This document shows positions 63,962-64,000 of a stretch of 64,000 bases of DNA, piece after piece. A program made the translations under genes and the position numbers. The stretch lies in assembly GCA_963722905.1 (NCBI GenBank), contig CAVROT010000011.1:186001-250000 (forward strand). The letters are read 5' to 3'. Numbering within the stretch: position 1 is the stretch's first letter; every line of letters begins with the position of its first letter. The stretch comes from CAVROT01 sp963722905. GTDB taxonomy: Bacteria > Pseudomonadota > Alphaproteobacteria > Rhodobacterales > Rhodobacteraceae. Under the pieces are notes generated by a model. It saw nothing but the letters and a program-made list of their open reading frames with translations, made no database searches and had not been told where the DNA came from.

Positions 63962-64000
63962 TCAGCCCAGCACCTGGAACTCGACCCGCCGGTTCACGTC
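63962..64000 (-). CDS. C-terminal end of an OmpA-family protein (partial)
   Basis: Only the last 12 codons are inside the window (DVNRRVEFQVLG then stop). The NRRVEFQ motif is the usual C-terminal end of OmpA-type peptidoglycan-binding domains. The gene comes from the right on the minus strand and ends 40 bases before the ppkA start, so ppkA may belong to the same transcript. Confidence 0.65.
   Translation of the reverse strand, partial: DVNRRVEFQVLG

Overview
The window is G+C-rich chromosomal DNA of an alphaproteobacterium, most likely a Rhodobacteraceae (Roseobacter-type) marine bacterium. The basis is the strong GC codon bias, the short prolyl-tRNA synthetase, the convergent proS and rpsB-tsf genes, the bdhA-patatin pair and the overall family content. 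This assignment is inference from protein character; no 16S gene is present.

Region by region. 1-9.4 kb is housekeeping: proS (5' end outside the window), tsf and rpsB on the minus strand, a frameshifted remnant of a secreted CSLREA-type beta-helix protein, the pseudouridine pair psuK-psuG, a DUF502 membrane protein, and bdhA with a patatin-like lipase. A promoter, hairpin and terminator unit at 9608-9720 on the minus strand looks like a small RNA or a bdhA leader attenuator. A YejA-type peptide-binding protein follows at 9.8-11.6 kb. 11.6-16.4 kb is an AT-rich foreign patch: one gene of unknown function is cut by two identical 1503-bp IS5-like elements, one of which carries a nested 864-bp IS427-type element. 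Removing the insertions and one copy of each target duplication rejoins the reading frame.

16.4-31.3 kb holds an MttB-family methyltransferase, guaA, a gene-poor 1.1-kb gap, pyrE, a Crp/Fnr regulator, and a carbohydrate cluster (GT4; then on the minus strand a sucrose-phosphate-synthase/phosphatase-like fusion, a MurG-like transferase and a GT2/GT27-type transferase). A sulfotransferase, glutaryl-CoA dehydrogenase and a methyltransferase-like protein follow. 31.4-34.0 kb has two secreted proteins of unknown function and the decayed remains of a YceI/OmpA protein and a caspase-like peptidase.

34.1-38.1 kb (minus) is a compact operon: a small secreted protein, ExbB, two ExbD proteins, and a large TonB/TolA-like protein ending in a DUF4384 domain. 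Divergent from it, 38.4-61.6 kb (plus) is a complete-looking type VI secretion operon: tssA, tssB, tssC, hcp, tagJ, tssE, tssF, tssG, clpV, vgrG, a DUF6931 gene, PAAR, an FHA gene, a tiny coupled ORF, tssK, tssL, tssM, tagF and the phosphatase pppA. The matching kinase ppkA lies convergent at the right edge, followed by the last codons of an OmpA-like gene. No tssJ lipoprotein and no obvious effector/immunity pair is seen.

How it fits together: TssBC sheath, Hcp tube, VgrG-PAAR tip, TssEFGK(A) baseplate and TssLM membrane parts are all present, with the PpkA-PppA-FHA-TagF phospho-switch. PpkA and the ExbBD-linked protein share the same C-terminal layout (a small two-cysteine domain plus DUF4384). 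This suggests the proton-motive-force-linked envelope module and the T6SS belong to one envelope system.
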